A stretch of 64,000 bases of DNA from Allobosea sp. Root381. GTDB taxonomy: Bacteria; Pseudomonadota; Alphaproteobacteria; Rhizobiales; Beijerinckiaceae. Numbering within the stretch: the first letter of the stretch is position 1; every line of letters begins with the position of its first letter. A program made the translations under genes and the position numbers. Shown here piece by piece: positions 54,406 through 64,000 of this stretch. The stretch covers positions 307,482 through 371,481 of the forward strand of contig NZ_LMJT01000012.1 in the NCBI RefSeq assembly GCF_001429395.1. Direction: 5' to 3'. Under the pieces are notes generated by a model. The model made no database searches. It saw nothing but the letters and a program-made list of their open reading frames with translations, and had not been told where the DNA came from.

Positions 54406-54513
54406 CGTCATGGTCGGCCCGGTGCCGACCATCCAGGCCTTGCCTTTGGGCAAGGCTCGGTGGGATCGAAGTGGGTGAAGACGTGGATGCTCGGGACAAG
54501 CCGAGCATGACGG
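54406..54513. repeat. Palindromic element between atpA and atpG (family A)
   Basis: Left hairpin GGTCGGC-CCGGT-GCCGACC, an inner hairpin GCCTTGCC/GGGCAAGGC, right hairpin GCTCGG-GACAAG-CCGAGC, with outer CGTCATG/CATGACGG. It lies within the essential F1 operon and will be part of its mRNA. Confidence 0.88.
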
Positions 54514-54528
54514 GGTGAGAAAAAACCT

Positions 54529-55398
54529 ATGCCTTCATTGAAGGACCTCAGGAACCGCATCGCCTCCGTGAAGGCGACGCAGAAGATCACCAAGGCCATG
54601 CAGATGGTCGCGGCCGCGAAGCTGCGCCGGGCGCAGGCGGCGGCCGAAGCCGCGCGTCCCTATGCCGAGCGCATGGAGACGGTGCTGGCCAGCCTCGCCT
54701 CCGGCGTCACCGGTTCGAGCGCGCCGCGCCTGATCGGCGGCACCGGCTCGGACAAGGTCCATCTGCTCGTGGTCTGCACTGCCGAGCGCGGGCTCTGCGG
54801 CGCCTTCAACTCCTCGATCGCGCGGCTCGCCCGTGAAAAGGCGCTGGCGCTCAGAGCCGAGGGCAAGACGGTCAAGTTCATCTGCGTCGGCAAGAAGGGC
54901 TACGACATCCTGCGCCGGCAGTTCGAGAAGGACATCCTCGAGCTGATCGACCTGCGCGAATTCAAGCAGATCGGCTACGTCAATGCCGAGGTGGTCGCCC
55001 AGAACATCCTGACGCGCTTCGCCGCCGGCGAGTTCGACGTCGCGACGCTGTTCTTCTCCAAGTTCAAGTCGGTGATCTCGCAGATCCCGACCGCCCAGCG
55101 CATCATTCCGGCCGAGATCCCGGAAGGCACGAAGACGACCGACGCGGTCTACGACTACGAGCCCGACGAGAACGAGATCCTGGAGACGCTGCTGCCGCGC
55201 AACCTCACGGTTCAGGTGCTGCGGGGGCTCCTGGAAAACGCCGCCTCCGAGCAGGGCGCGCGCATGTCGGCGATGGATTCCGCCACGCGCAACGCCGGCG
55301 AGATGATCAAGAAGCAGACGCAGCTCTACAACCGCTCGCGCCAGGCGATGATCACCAAGGAACTGATCGAGATCATCTCCGGCGCGGAAGCGCTCTAA
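54529..55398 (+). CDS. atpG: ATP synthase F1 gamma subunit
   Basis: The central rotor shaft, 289 residues. N-terminal coiled coil [20 protein letters not shown], middle domain [15 protein letters not shown] near 85, and the C-terminal coil with [20 protein letters not shown]. Complete and normal. Start ATG 54529 after a weak site in the repeat-derived leader. Confidence 0.96.
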   Translation: MPSLKDLRNRIASVKATQKITKAMQMVAAAKLRRAQAAAEAARPYAERMETVLASLASGVTGSSAPRLIGGTGSDKVHLLVVCTAERGLCGAFNSSIARLAREKALALRAEGKTVKFICVGKKGYDILRRQFEKDILELIDLREFKQIGYVNAEVVAQNILTRFAAGEFDVATLFFSKFKSVISQIPTAQRIIPAEIPEGTKTTDAVYDYEPDENEILETLLPRNLTVQVLRGLLENAASEQGARMSAMDSATRNAGEMIKKQTQLYNRSRQAMITKELIEIISGAEAL

Positions 55399-56943
<1,545 letters not shown>

Positions 56944-56956
56944 GGCCTTCCGAACG

Positions 56957-57039
56957 CGTCATTCTCGGGCTTGTCCCGAGAATCTCATGACCAGAGGAAA
57001 CTGGTTTCCGAGATGGCCGGGTCAAGCCCGGCCATGACG
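56957..57039. repeat. Palindromic element between atpD and atpC (family A)
   Basis: Left hairpin TTCTCGGG-CTTGT-CCCGAGAA, right hairpin GGCCGGG-TCAAG-CCCGGCC, with outer CGTCAT/CATGACG. The second element of this family in the F1 operon, ending just ahead of the atpC ribosome binding site. Confidence 0.88.
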
Positions 57040-57058
57040 AACCGGGGAGAGTAAAACG

Positions 57059-57472
57059 ATGGCCACCTTCAAGTTCGAACTCGTCTCGCCCGAGCGCATC
57101 CTGTTCTCGGGAGACGTCATCAGCGTGATCGTTCCGTCCGTCGAGGGCGAGCTGACCGTGCTCGCCGGGCACGCGCCGCTGGTCGCGACGCTGAAGGCGG
57201 GTATCGTCTTCATCCAGACGACCGACAGCAACGGCAAGGAATTCTTCGTCAATGGCGGCCTCGTCGAGGTTAATGCCGCCGCGACGACGATCCTGGCTGA
57301 GCAGGGTCGCTTCATCGAGGACGTCGATGTCGCCGTTCTCGACCAGGAGATCCTGACCGCCGAGACCAAGCTTGCCGGCTCGCATGACGAGGAAGAGCAG
57401 AAGCGCCTCCGGGAGGCGTTGATCCAGCTCGAGGAATTCAAGCACGTCTTCCAGCAGCGCAAGGCGGCGTGA
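57059..57472 (+). CDS. atpC: ATP synthase F1 epsilon subunit
   Basis: A protein of 137 residues with the N-terminal beta barrel (FELVSPERILFSGDVISVIV, GELTVLAGHAPLV) and a C-terminal helical hairpin. It couples the rotor to the c-ring and can inhibit hydrolysis. Preceded by GGGGAGAG. Last gene of the F1 operon, with a terminator shortly after. Confidence 0.95.
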   Translation: MATFKFELVSPERILFSGDVISVIVPSVEGELTVLAGHAPLVATLKAGIVFIQTTDSNGKEFFVNGGLVEVNAAATTILAEQGRFIEDVDVAVLDQEILTAETKLAGSHDEEEQKRLREALIQLEEFKHVFQQRKAA

Positions 57473-57512
57473 TCGCGCCAGGTCGCGTGCCGCTGCACCG
57501 GTGACGGGATGA

Positions 57513-57540
57513 GGGTCGCAGTCAGCGGCCCTTTTTCTTT
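57513..57540 (+). terminator. Intrinsic terminator of the atp operon
   Basis: Stem GGGTCGC / GCGGCCC (one G-U pair), loop AGTCA, then TTTTTCTTT. Located 40 bases after atpC and before convergent rppH. Confidence 0.65.
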
Positions 57541-57587
57541 GGCGGGTTTGGGTGACAAGAAGCTCGCTCATCGCGGAAGCACGCCGA

Positions 57588-57690
57588 CGTCATCCCGGGC
57601 GGAGCGTAGCGCCGATCCGGGATCCATGCCTGACCCGTTCCGGAATGAGTCCGGGTCGGCGGTGCGGCTTCTCCGCTTGTCGGGGATGAA
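57588..57690. repeat. Palindromic repeat between atpC and rppH (family C)
   Basis: Begins CGTCATCCCGGGCGGAGCG and ends CTTGTCGGGGATGAAC; the right outer end is decayed. Inner GATCCGGGATCCATGCC and an imperfect partner. Between convergent genes. Confidence 0.75.
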
Positions 57691-57725
57691 CCCGGGAGGG
57701 GACCGGCCTCAGCTCCTGACGCCCG

Positions 57726-58217
57726 CTACCTCGCGAACGGTGCGAAGGCGGCGGCGACCTTCTCGTAGACGCCGCGCTTGAAGGGCACGATCAGCGCGGG
57801 CATCTGCGCGAGGCGCAGCCAGTTCCAGGAGGCGAATTCCGGCGGCTCGTCGCCGTTCGGGCGGCTGATGTCGATCTCGCTCTCCGCGCCGGTGAAGCGG
57901 AAGGCCACCCAGCGCTGGCGCTGTCCGCGGAAGGCGCAGAGCTTGTGCGGTGGGCCGTCATAGGGCGGGAAGTCGTACTCCCACCATTCCTGCGTGACCG
58001 CGAGCAACTCGGCGCTGGTGACGCCGGTTTCCTCAGCCAGTTCACGGCGCGCGGCGGCGACGATATCCTCGTTCTCGTCGATGCCGCCCTGCGGCATCTG
58101 CCAGTCATGGCCCGGGAGAACGATCTCGGGGCCGGCGCTGTGAGAATTGCCGGCAAAGACGAGGCCGTTCTCATTGAACAGCGCGATGCCGACATTGGGG
58201 CGGTAGGGGAGACTCAT
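57726..58217 (-). CDS. rppH: RNA pyrophosphohydrolase RppH (Nudix)
   Basis: A Nudix hydrolase of 163 residues. The box GGIDENEDIVAAARRELAEE continues to residue 66 with TGV, following WQMPQG, which is characteristic of RppH/IalA. It removes pyrophosphate from 5'-triphosphorylated mRNA to start RNase E decay. Convergent with atpC. Confidence 0.93.
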   Translation of the reverse strand: MSLPYRPNVGIALFNENGLVFAGNSHSAGPEIVLPGHDWQMPQGGIDENEDIVAAARRELAEETGVTSAELLAVTQEWWEYDFPPYDGPPHKLCAFRGQRQRWVAFRFTGAESEIDISRPNGDEPPEFASWNWLRLAQMPALIVPFKRGVYEKVAAAFAPFAR

Positions 58218-58317
58218 CGGCTGAGCATAGGGCGCCCTCTCATGCTGGGAAACCGTCCGCTGGCCGCTGGCCAGACATGCGCTGCCCGCGGATCTATGCA
58301 GCGGGCCGTGCGAGGGC

Positions 58318-58623
58318 TTATTCCGGGCGCTTCGAGAGAACGCAGGAGAGAAGGCCGGGAAAGCGCTCCTCGATCTCGTCGCGACGCAACGCGTTCATGT
58401 GGGTCGCGCCCTCGTTGCGAGTCCGGATAAGGCCGGCGGCGCGCAGGACACGGAAGTGATGCGAGACGCTCGACTTTGGCCGGTCGCCTTCCAGAGCCTG
58501 GCAACTCGCCTCGCCCTCCATCGCGAGCCGCCTCACCACTTGCAGCCGGAAGGGATCGCTGAGTGCGTGAAAGACGTCCTCCAGTACAATCTCTTCCGGC
58601 GCGGGCAGGCGGGCGTGTCGCAT
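58318..58623 (-). CDS. ArsR family winged-helix repressor
   Basis: A regulator of 101 residues. Winged helix with ALSDPFRLQVVRRLAMEGE at about 20-38 and the recognition helix in KSSVSHHFRVLRAAGLIRTR at about 50-69. It lacks the metal-binding ELCVCD motif; a single Cys41 lies in ASCQALEG and another, Cys96, near the end. It is divergent from an old yellow enzyme gene and probably controls it, responding perhaps to an electrophile or to redox state through cysteine. Confidence 0.88.
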   Translation of the reverse strand: MRHARLPAPEEIVLEDVFHALSDPFRLQVVRRLAMEGEASCQALEGDRPKSSVSHHFRVLRAAGLIRTRNEGATHMNALRRDEIEERFPGLLSCVLSKRPE

Positions 58624-58658
58624 GGGGGGATCTTATCACAGCGTTTCGGTATTGCCAA

Positions 58659-58678
58659 AGTTCGAAAAATATCGAACT
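58659..58678. promoter_or_regulatory. Probable ArsR-family operator
   Basis: Perfect inverted repeat AGTTCGA-AAAATA-TCGAACT with an AT-rich centre, followed by a further TCGAA at 58680. It lies between the ArsR gene and the old yellow enzyme gene, next to the likely promoters of both. Confidence 0.65.
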
Positions 58679-58714
58679 ATCGAATAATCAAAATTTCCGA
58701 TACGGAGTTTGCCC

Positions 58715-59815
58715 ATGCCCGGCTTGTTCGATCCCTTCAGCCTGAAGAACCTCACCCTGCGAAACCGCATCGTCGCCTCGCCCATGTGCCAGTACTCGGC
58801 TGAGGACGGGGTCGCGAACGAGTGGCATCGCGCACATCTTGCCGGGCTGGCGCGGGGCGGCGCCGGTCTCGTCGTGATCGAGGCGACCGGCGTCTCGCCG
58901 GAAGGGCGGATCACGCCCGCCTGTCTCGGCCTCTGGAATGACGGGCAGGCCGAGGCGCTGGCGCCGATGGTGGCCGAGATGCGCAAGGCCGGCTCCGCCA
59001 CCGGTATCCAGATCGGCCATGCCGGCCGCAAGGCCAGCGCCAACCGTCCCTGGGAGGGCGACGATCACATCCCCGCAGGCGATCCGCGTGGCTGGGAGAC
59101 GATCGCCCCCTCGGCGATCGCCCAGGGTGGCGGCCTGAGCAAGGTGCCGCTGGCGATGACGAAGGCCGATATCGCGCGCGTCACCGGTGATTTCGTCGCA
59201 GCGGCGGAGCGGGCCCGCGACATCGGCATCGAATGGCTGAAGCTGCACTTCGCCCATGGCTATCTGGCGCAGAGCTTCCTCTCGCGCCATGCCAACCGCC
59301 GCGAGGACGAGTATGGCGGCAGCTTCGAGAACCGCAGCCGCTTCCTGATCGAGACGCTGGCCGCGGTCCGCAAGGTCTGGCCGGAGGAGCGCCCGTTGTC
59401 CGCCCGCCTCGGCGTGATCGAGTATGACGGCCGGGACGAGGAGACGCTCACCGATGCGATCGATCTGGTGAAGCGCCTCAAGGCCGAGGGACTGGACTTC
59501 ATTGACGTCAGCGTCGGCTTCTCGACCAACGAGGCGAAGATTCCGTGGGGCCCGGCCTTCCTGGCGCCGGTCGCCGAGCGGGTTCGCCGCGAGACCGGGC
59601 TGCCGGCCTCGACGAGCTGGTACATCAGCGGTCCCGAGCAGGCCGATGCGCTGGTGCGCGAGGGCAAGGTCGATCTGGTCACGCTTGGCCGGCCGCTGCT
59701 GGCCGATCCGCACTGGCCCTATGCCGCGGCAAAGGCGCTCGGCGTCGAGAACCCGGCCTGGAAGACCCTGCCGGCGCCCTACGCCCACTGGCTTGCGCGC
59801 TACCGCACGGCGTGA
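58715..59815 (+). CDS. NADPH:flavin oxidoreductase of the old yellow enzyme family (YqjM/NamA-like)
   Basis: A TIM-barrel ene-reductase of 366 residues. The YqjM-class markers are present: Cys25 in ASPMCQYSAEDG, His178 and His181 in LHFAHGYL (binding the substrate carbonyl), and LGRPLLADPHWP near the C-terminus. It reduces activated C=C bonds, often of reactive electrophiles. ATG 58715 is preferred over TTG 58709. Followed by a strong hairpin. Confidence 0.92.
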   Translation: MPGLFDPFSLKNLTLRNRIVASPMCQYSAEDGVANEWHRAHLAGLARGGAGLVVIEATGVSPEGRITPACLGLWNDGQAEALAPMVAEMRKAGSATGIQIGHAGRKASANRPWEGDDHIPAGDPRGWETIAPSAIAQGGGLSKVPLAMTKADIARVTGDFVAAAERARDIGIEWLKLHFAHGYLAQSFLSRHANRREDEYGGSFENRSRFLIETLAAVRKVWPEERPLSARLGVIEYDGRDEETLTDAIDLVKRLKAEGLDFIDVSVGFSTNEAKIPWGPAFLAPVAERVRRETGLPASTSWYISGPEQADALVREGKVDLVTLGRPLLADPHWPYAAAKALGVENPAWKTLPAPYAHWLARYRTA

Positions 59816-59816
59816 G

Positions 59817-59870
59817 CGGAGGATCTCCGCGTTTCTTCGAAGCGCGGAGATCCTCCGGATTCTTGTTTTA
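59817..59870 (+). terminator. Strong hairpin after the old yellow enzyme gene
   Basis: Perfect 15-base stem CGGAGGATCTCCGCG / CGCGGAGATCCTCCG with an 11-base loop, then GATTCTTGTTTTA. Starts directly behind the TGA stop. A probable terminator, with a weak T-tract. Confidence 0.7.
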
Positions 59871-59872
59871 TC

Positions 59873-59916
59873 GCATTTTCTTCACGCGAACCGGTGCTCA
59901 CTGCGCTCGAAAATGC
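59873..59916. repeat. Short inverted repeat GCATTTTC...GAAAATGC
   Basis: A 44-base element with outer arms GCATTTTC and GAAAATGC and the centre TTCACGCGAACCGGTGCTCA. From memory, the same motif recurs between genes in Methylobacterium and Bosea relatives, so it is likely a separate small repeat family. Confidence 0.6.
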
Positions 59917-59945
59917 TTGAGCAAGGGGTCGAAAGGCCCCTCGCT

Positions 59946-62900
59946 TCACTCCCCCATCGCGATCAGGCTGGCATTGCCGCCGGCCGCCGCGGTATTGATC
60001 GTCACCGTCTGCTCGGTGGCGAAGCGGGCGAGGTAGTTCGGCCCGCCGGCCTTGGGGCCGGTGCCGGAGAGGCCGTGGCCGCCGAAGGGCTGAACGCCGA
60101 CGACCGCGCCGATGATGTTGCGGTTGACGTAGATATTGCCGGTCGAGAGCCCCTGGGTGACCTGCTCGACCGTGGTCTCGATCCGCGAATGGACACCGAG
60201 CGTCAGGCCGTAGCCGGTCGCCTCGATGTCGTGGATGACCTTGTCGAGTTCGCCGGCCTTCCAGCGCACGACATGCAGGATCGGCCCGAAATGCTCCTGC
60301 TTGAGGTCGGCGATGCGGTCGAGCGAGACGACATGGGGCGCGACGAAGGTGCCGCCCAGCGCCGGCGCCTCGCCGGCCCAGGCGAGGCGGCCTTCCCGGC
60401 GCATGGCCTCGACATGGCCGTCCAGCCGCTGCTTGGCGGCGGCGTCGATGACCGGGCCGATATGGGTGTCGATGGCGCGGGGATCGCCGAGCTTGAGCTC
60501 GCGGGTTGCGCCGGTGATCATCTCGACCATCTTGTCGGCGACATCCTCCTGCACGACGAGCAGGCGCAGCGCCGAGCAGCGCTGGCCGGCCGAGCGGAAG
60601 GCCGACATCACGACATCGTCCGCGACCTGCTCCGCCAGCGCCGTCGCATCGACGATCATGGCATTGAGGCCGCCCGTCTCGGCGATGAGCGGGACGATCG
60701 GGCCGTCCTTGGCGGCGAGCGCGCGGTTGATCGCGCGGGCGGTCGCGGTCGAGCCGGTGAAGGCGACGCCGGCGACATCCGGATGCGCCACGAGGGCTGA
60801 GCCCAGGGCGCCGTCGCCAGGCACGAGCTGCAGCGCCGAGGCGGGTATGCCGGCCTCATGCAGCAGCCGCACGGCCTCGGCCGCGATCAGCGGCGTCTGC
60901 GGGGCAGGCTTGGCGACGACGCTGTTGCCGGCCACCAGCGCAGCGGCGATCTGCCCGGCGAAGATGGCGAGCGGGAAGTTCCACGGCGCGATGCAGAGGA
61001 AGGGACCGCGGCCGCGCAGGACGAGGCGGTTCTCCTCGCCGGTGGGGCCGGGCAGGGCTGTCGGCGTCGCGAACTTCGCCTCGGCCTCGGCGGCGTAGTA
61101 ACGGCAGAAATCGACGGCCTCGCGCACCTCGGAGATGGCGTCGTCCAGCGTCTTGCCGGCTTCCGCCTGGAGCAAAGCGAGCAGCAGGCCGCGACGCGCT
61201 TCCATCAGATCGGCGGCCTTGCGAAGCGCTGCGGCGCGGTCGCGCGCCGGCGTTGCGTTCCAGCGCGGGAAGCCGGCCTTGGCCGCCAGCATGGCGCGTT
61301 CGGCCAAGGCGGCATCGCCCTCGCGGACGCGGCCGATCACCTTGTTGTCGATCGGCGAGCGGACGTCGCGGGCGGTGCCGCCGGCCGCCTTGCCGTCGAT
61401 GAGGGGCGCGGCCTCGGGGAACGGCCTGGCGCTTGCGGCCTTGATCTCCGCCAGCAGCGCGTCGAGGCTCTCGGCGTGGCCGAGCTCGACGCCGGCCGAG
61501 TTCTTGCGCGAGGGGCCGAAGAGATCGGCCGGCAGCGGGATGCGGCGATGGCGGGCCGCGCCGGCATTGCCGATGATATCGGCGGGCGGCACCAGCAGTT
61601 CGGCCACGGGCACGTCGGGGTCGCCGGAGACGCTGACGAAGGAGGAGTTGGCGCCGTTCTCGAGCAGGCGCCGAACGAGATAGGCGAGCAGGTCCTGATG
61701 GCTGCCGACGGGCGCATAGGTACGGCAGGCGAAGCCCTCGGAACCGGCGAGCAGCTTCTCGTAGAGCGCCTCGCCCATGCCATGCAGGCGCTGGAACTCG
61801 AAACCTTCGGCCCCGCCGGCCATCTCCGCGACGGTCGCGACGGTCTGGGCGTTATGGGTGGCGAATTGCGGGATGATGCGCGGACGCAAGGCGAGGAGTT
61901 GCGCGGCGCAGGCTTCGTAGTTGAGGTCGGTCATCGCCTTGCGGGTAAAAACGGGGTAGTCGGCGAGGCCACGCTCCTGGGCACGCTTCAGCTCGGTGTC
62001 CCAATAGGCGCCCTTGACGAGCCGGACCATCATCCGCCGGTCATGCGCTTCCGCGAGTACGCCGATATGGGCGATCACGGCCGAGGCACGCTTCTGATAG
62101 GCCTGGATGGCGAGGCCGAAACCGTCCCAGCCCGCCAGCGAGGGATCGGCCACCACCGCATCGATGAGGTCGAGGGAAAGCTCCAGTCGGTCGGCCTCCT
62201 CGGCATCGATGGTGAAGTTGAGGTCGTAGGACTTGGCCTGCTGCGCCAGCTTGACGACCTTGGGCGTCAGCTCCGCCAGCACGCGCTCGTGGTTGGTCGC
62301 GTCGTAGCGCGGATGCAGCGCCGAGAGCTTGACCGAGATGCCCGGCCGGTTCGGCAGCGGCTCGTTGCCGGCCGGACGGCCGATGGCGTCGATCGCGGCG
62401 GCATATGAGGCGAAATAGCGGTCGGCGTCTCCTTGCGTGCGGGCCCCCTCGCCCAGCATGTCGAAGGAGTAGCGGTAGAGCTTGCCGCTCTTCGATCCTG
62501 CGCGCTTCAGCGCCTCCTCGATGGTTTGGCCGAGCACGAAATGGTTGCCCATGATGCGCATGGCCTGCCGGGTCGCGGTGCGCACCGTCGGCACGCCGAG
62601 CCGCTTGGCGAGGCCGCCGATGATGCTGGTCGGGGTCTCGCCGGGCTGGATCACCCGCGCCGTGATGCCGAGCGCCCAGGCCGAGGCCGAGACGAGGAAG
62701 GCATCCGATTTCGCTTCGTGATGGGCGAAGTCGCCCTGGCCGAGCTTGTCCTCGATAAGCCGGTCGGCGGTCGCGGAGTCGGGCACGCGCAGCAGCGCCT
62801 CGGCCAGCACCATCAGCGCAAGACCCTCGCGGGTCGAGAGCGAATATTCCCGCAGGAGCTCCTCGATGCCGCCGAGGCCGACCTTGCGGGTGCGGATGGC

Positions 62901-63047
62901 TTCAATCAGCCCGGTCGCGCGCGCATCGATGCGCGCCTTCGCCGCCGGCTCGCGCCGCGCCCCCGAAAGCAGCCTCGTCGCGATGGCGCCGTCATCCTCG
63001 GCGAAGGGGGCGCGGAAGGCGGGCGGGGTCGGGCGAGGCGCGGCCAT
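59946..63047 (-). CDS. putA: Bifunctional proline dehydrogenase / delta-1-pyrroline-5-carboxylate dehydrogenase PutA
   Basis: A protein of 1033 residues oxidising proline to glutamate. The FAD-dependent PRODH barrel has PGISVKLSALHPRY, RLVKGAYWDTELKRAQ and FATHNAQTV. The ALDH-type domain has Glu near 790 (AETGGLNAMIVD) and Cys near 824 (FRSAGQRCSALRLL). There is no N-terminal ribbon-helix-helix domain, so this PutA cannot be its own repressor. ATG 63047 fits homologs; upstream ATG 63092 would add 15 hydrophobic residues. Confidence 0.94.
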   Translation of the reverse strand: MAAPRPTPPAFRAPFAEDDGAIATRLLSGARREPAAKARIDARATGLIEAIRTRKVGLGGIEELLREYSLSTREGLALMVLAEALLRVPDSATADRLIEDKLGQGDFAHHEAKSDAFLVSASAWALGITARVIQPGETPTSIIGGLAKRLGVPTVRTATRQAMRIMGNHFVLGQTIEEALKRAGSKSGKLYRYSFDMLGEGARTQGDADRYFASYAAAIDAIGRPAGNEPLPNRPGISVKLSALHPRYDATNHERVLAELTPKVVKLAQQAKSYDLNFTIDAEEADRLELSLDLIDAVVADPSLAGWDGFGLAIQAYQKRASAVIAHIGVLAEAHDRRMMVRLVKGAYWDTELKRAQERGLADYPVFTRKAMTDLNYEACAAQLLALRPRIIPQFATHNAQTVATVAEMAGGAEGFEFQRLHGMGEALYEKLLAGSEGFACRTYAPVGSHQDLLAYLVRRLLENGANSSFVSVSGDPDVPVAELLVPPADIIGNAGAARHRRIPLPADLFGPSRKNSAGVELGHAESLDALLAEIKAASARPFPEAAPLIDGKAAGGTARDVRSPIDNKVIGRVREGDAALAERAMLAAKAGFPRWNATPARDRAAALRKAADLMEARRGLLLALLQAEAGKTLDDAISEVREAVDFCRYYAAEAEAKFATPTALPGPTGEENRLVLRGRGPFLCIAPWNFPLAIFAGQIAAALVAGNSVVAKPAPQTPLIAAEAVRLLHEAGIPASALQLVPGDGALGSALVAHPDVAGVAFTGSTATARAINRALAAKDGPIVPLIAETGGLNAMIVDATALAEQVADDVVMSAFRSAGQRCSALRLLVVQEDVADKMVEMITGATRELKLGDPRAIDTHIGPVIDAAAKQRLDGHVEAMRREGRLAWAGEAPALGGTFVAPHVVSLDRIADLKQEHFGPILHVVRWKAGELDKVIHDIEATGYGLTLGVHSRIETTVEQVTQGLSTGNIYVNRNIIGAVVGVQPFGGHGLSGTGPKAGGPNYLARFATEQTVTINTAAAGGNASLIAMGE

Positions 63048-63179
63048 GAAAACATTCCGGGATAAGGCGGGCGGGATGATCTGAAGAATCATGTCTTCAT
63101 CGCCGCATATCAATTGGCGATTTCGTGAGAATTGCCGTATATTTCTGCGTCAAATCGCCCCTCGCTAGAGATCTATCCC

Positions 63180-63635
63180 GTGCTCGACCGGACCGACCGT
63201 CGTCTCCTGTCCCTGCTGCAGTCCGATGGCCGGATCGCGGGCGTCGAACTGGCCGAGAAGGTCGGGCTGTCGCCGACCGCGACCGGCGAGCGGCTGAAGC
63301 GGCTCGCGCGCGAGGGCTACATCACGGGATACCGCGCGACGCTGGACCCGGTTAAGCTTGGCCTGCATCTCCTGGTCTTCGTCGAGGTCTACCTCGACAA
63401 GACCACGCCCGACGCCTTCGAGCGTTTCGCCGCCGCCGTGAAGCACGCCCCCGAGGTGCTCGAGTGCCATATGGTCGCGGGAGGCTTCGACTATCTGGTG
63501 AAGACGCGGGTCGCCGACATGAACGCCTATCGCCGCTTCCTGGGTGACGTGCTGCTGGCGCTGCCGGCGGTGCGCGAGACCCGTACCTATGCGGTGATGG
63601 AAGAGGTCAAGACCGATGGAGCACTGCCGCTCTAG
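63180..63635 (+). CDS. putR: Lrp/AsnC family regulator of putA (PutR-like)
   Basis: A regulator of 151 residues. It has the AsnC-type helix-turn-helix VELAEKVGLSPTATGERLKR at about 25-44 and the RAM effector domain with VFVEVYLDK and the ligand loop ECHMVAGGFDYLVKTRV. Divergent from putA, as PutR in Agrobacterium, where proline activates putA. GTG 63180 gives the family's usual N-terminus LDRTDRRLLSLLQ; a TTG at 63132 gives a longer form. Confidence 0.9.
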   Translation: MLDRTDRRLLSLLQSDGRIAGVELAEKVGLSPTATGERLKRLAREGYITGYRATLDPVKLGLHLLVFVEVYLDKTTPDAFERFAAAVKHAPEVLECHMVAGGFDYLVKTRVADMNAYRRFLGDVLLALPAVRETRTYAVMEEVKTDGALPL

Positions 63636-63823
63636 GCCATTCGGGGCGAGACAGGGCGCGGTGCCCAGCTTTTGTGCAGATGCCGCATTTCTGTGGCGCT
63701 TTCGGCTTGACCTGCCGTGGGGTTCCGCCAGTCTGAAGCTGCACGCGCCCGGCATGTGGATTGCTGGGCGCGTAGTGATCGCCCGAGTCCATGTCCCCTC
63801 CAGCCCTGTGTCCGGAGCCTGAA

Positions 63824-64000
63824 ATGTCCAGCGTGTTGCCTGCCCTTGCCGCGTCCTTCTCCCGGCGCGCCGTCCTGAGCGTCGCCGCCGCGACAGCGTT
63901 GGGTGCGGCTTGCCTCGCGGGCGCGCCGGCCCAGGCGCAGACGCCGGTGCGCTTCACGCTCGACTGGCGTTTCGAGGGACCGGCGGCACTATTCCTGATG
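63824..64000 (+). CDS. NMT1/THI5-type ABC transporter binding protein, 5' part only
   Basis: I read this by hand because it runs off the window. ATG 63824 follows GGAG by seven bases. Fifty-nine codons are visible: an Arg-containing signal peptide (SRRAVLSVAAATALGAA, cleavage near AQA), then the mature start QTPVRFTLDWRFEGPAALFL. That pattern is typical of NMT1-family solute binding proteins for thiamine precursors, taurine, riboflavin or similar solutes. The ligand cannot be named from this piece. Confidence 0.75.
   Translation, partial: MSSVLPALAASFSRRAVLSVAAATALGAACLAGAPAQAQTPVRFTLDWRFEGPAALFLM

Noticed and set aside
63700..63735. TTGACC with a weak -10 upstream of the last binding protein gene as a promoter
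   Set aside because: The -10 position reads AGTCTG, too far from consensus to call.

Overview
The window is a high-GC chromosomal segment of an alphaproteobacterium. The order Hyphomicrobiales (Rhizobiales), and something close to Bosea, fits best. This is inferred from gene order (xerC, priA, then a split F1 ATP synthase operon atpHAGDC with no Fo genes beside it), from the class I lysyl-tRNA synthetase, from the PutA/Lrp pair and from the many short palindromic repeats. There is no IS element, prophage, CRISPR array, rRNA or tRNA that I can see, and no gene-free stretch longer than 300 bases.

Layout: (1) 1-11059, phosphonate use. A C-P lyase operon (phnGHIJKLM plus a DUF1045 gene) runs leftward. 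Between it and a leftward phnC-phnD-phnE1-phnE2 importer lies the rightward regulator gene phnF. A good Pho box stands upstream of phnC, and two PhnF-like half-palindromes lie between phnG and phnF. (2) 11106-16051, a TetR regulator divergent from a two-gene RND efflux pump. (3) 16180-25387, a PBP1C / alpha-2-macroglobulin pair and a divergent secreted pseudo-protease. (4) 25510-31701, a tripartite tricarboxylate transporter (tctCBA), an enoyl-CoA hydratase and a bifunctional beta-oxidation enzyme. (5) 31803-37830, a DUF808 membrane protein, a nitroreductase, class I LysRS, an M20 amidohydrolase and an orphan periplasmic binding protein. (6) 38021-46817, a hexuronate catabolic operon (uxaC-kduI-kduD-cupin-dctPQM-uxuB) with a divergent GntR/FCD regulator. 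(7) 46968-57472, an amidase, xerC, a small secreted protein, priA and atpHAGDC. (8) 57726-64000, rppH, an ArsR regulator divergent from an old yellow enzyme, putA divergent from an Lrp-type regulator, and the start of an NMT1-type binding protein gene.

The most unusual signal is not a gene. At least fifteen short palindromic elements of several families are scattered through the window. Most lie between genes, including two inside the ATP synthase operon and one inside the C-P lyase operon. Two lie inside protein-coding frames without breaking them: one adds about 30 residues to PhnI, the other about 50 residues to the cytosolic tail of PBP1C. The commonest family is a pair of hairpins whose 7-base stems differ from copy to copy while staying complementary, around a conserved 5-base loop. 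This looks like selection for structure rather than for sequence.
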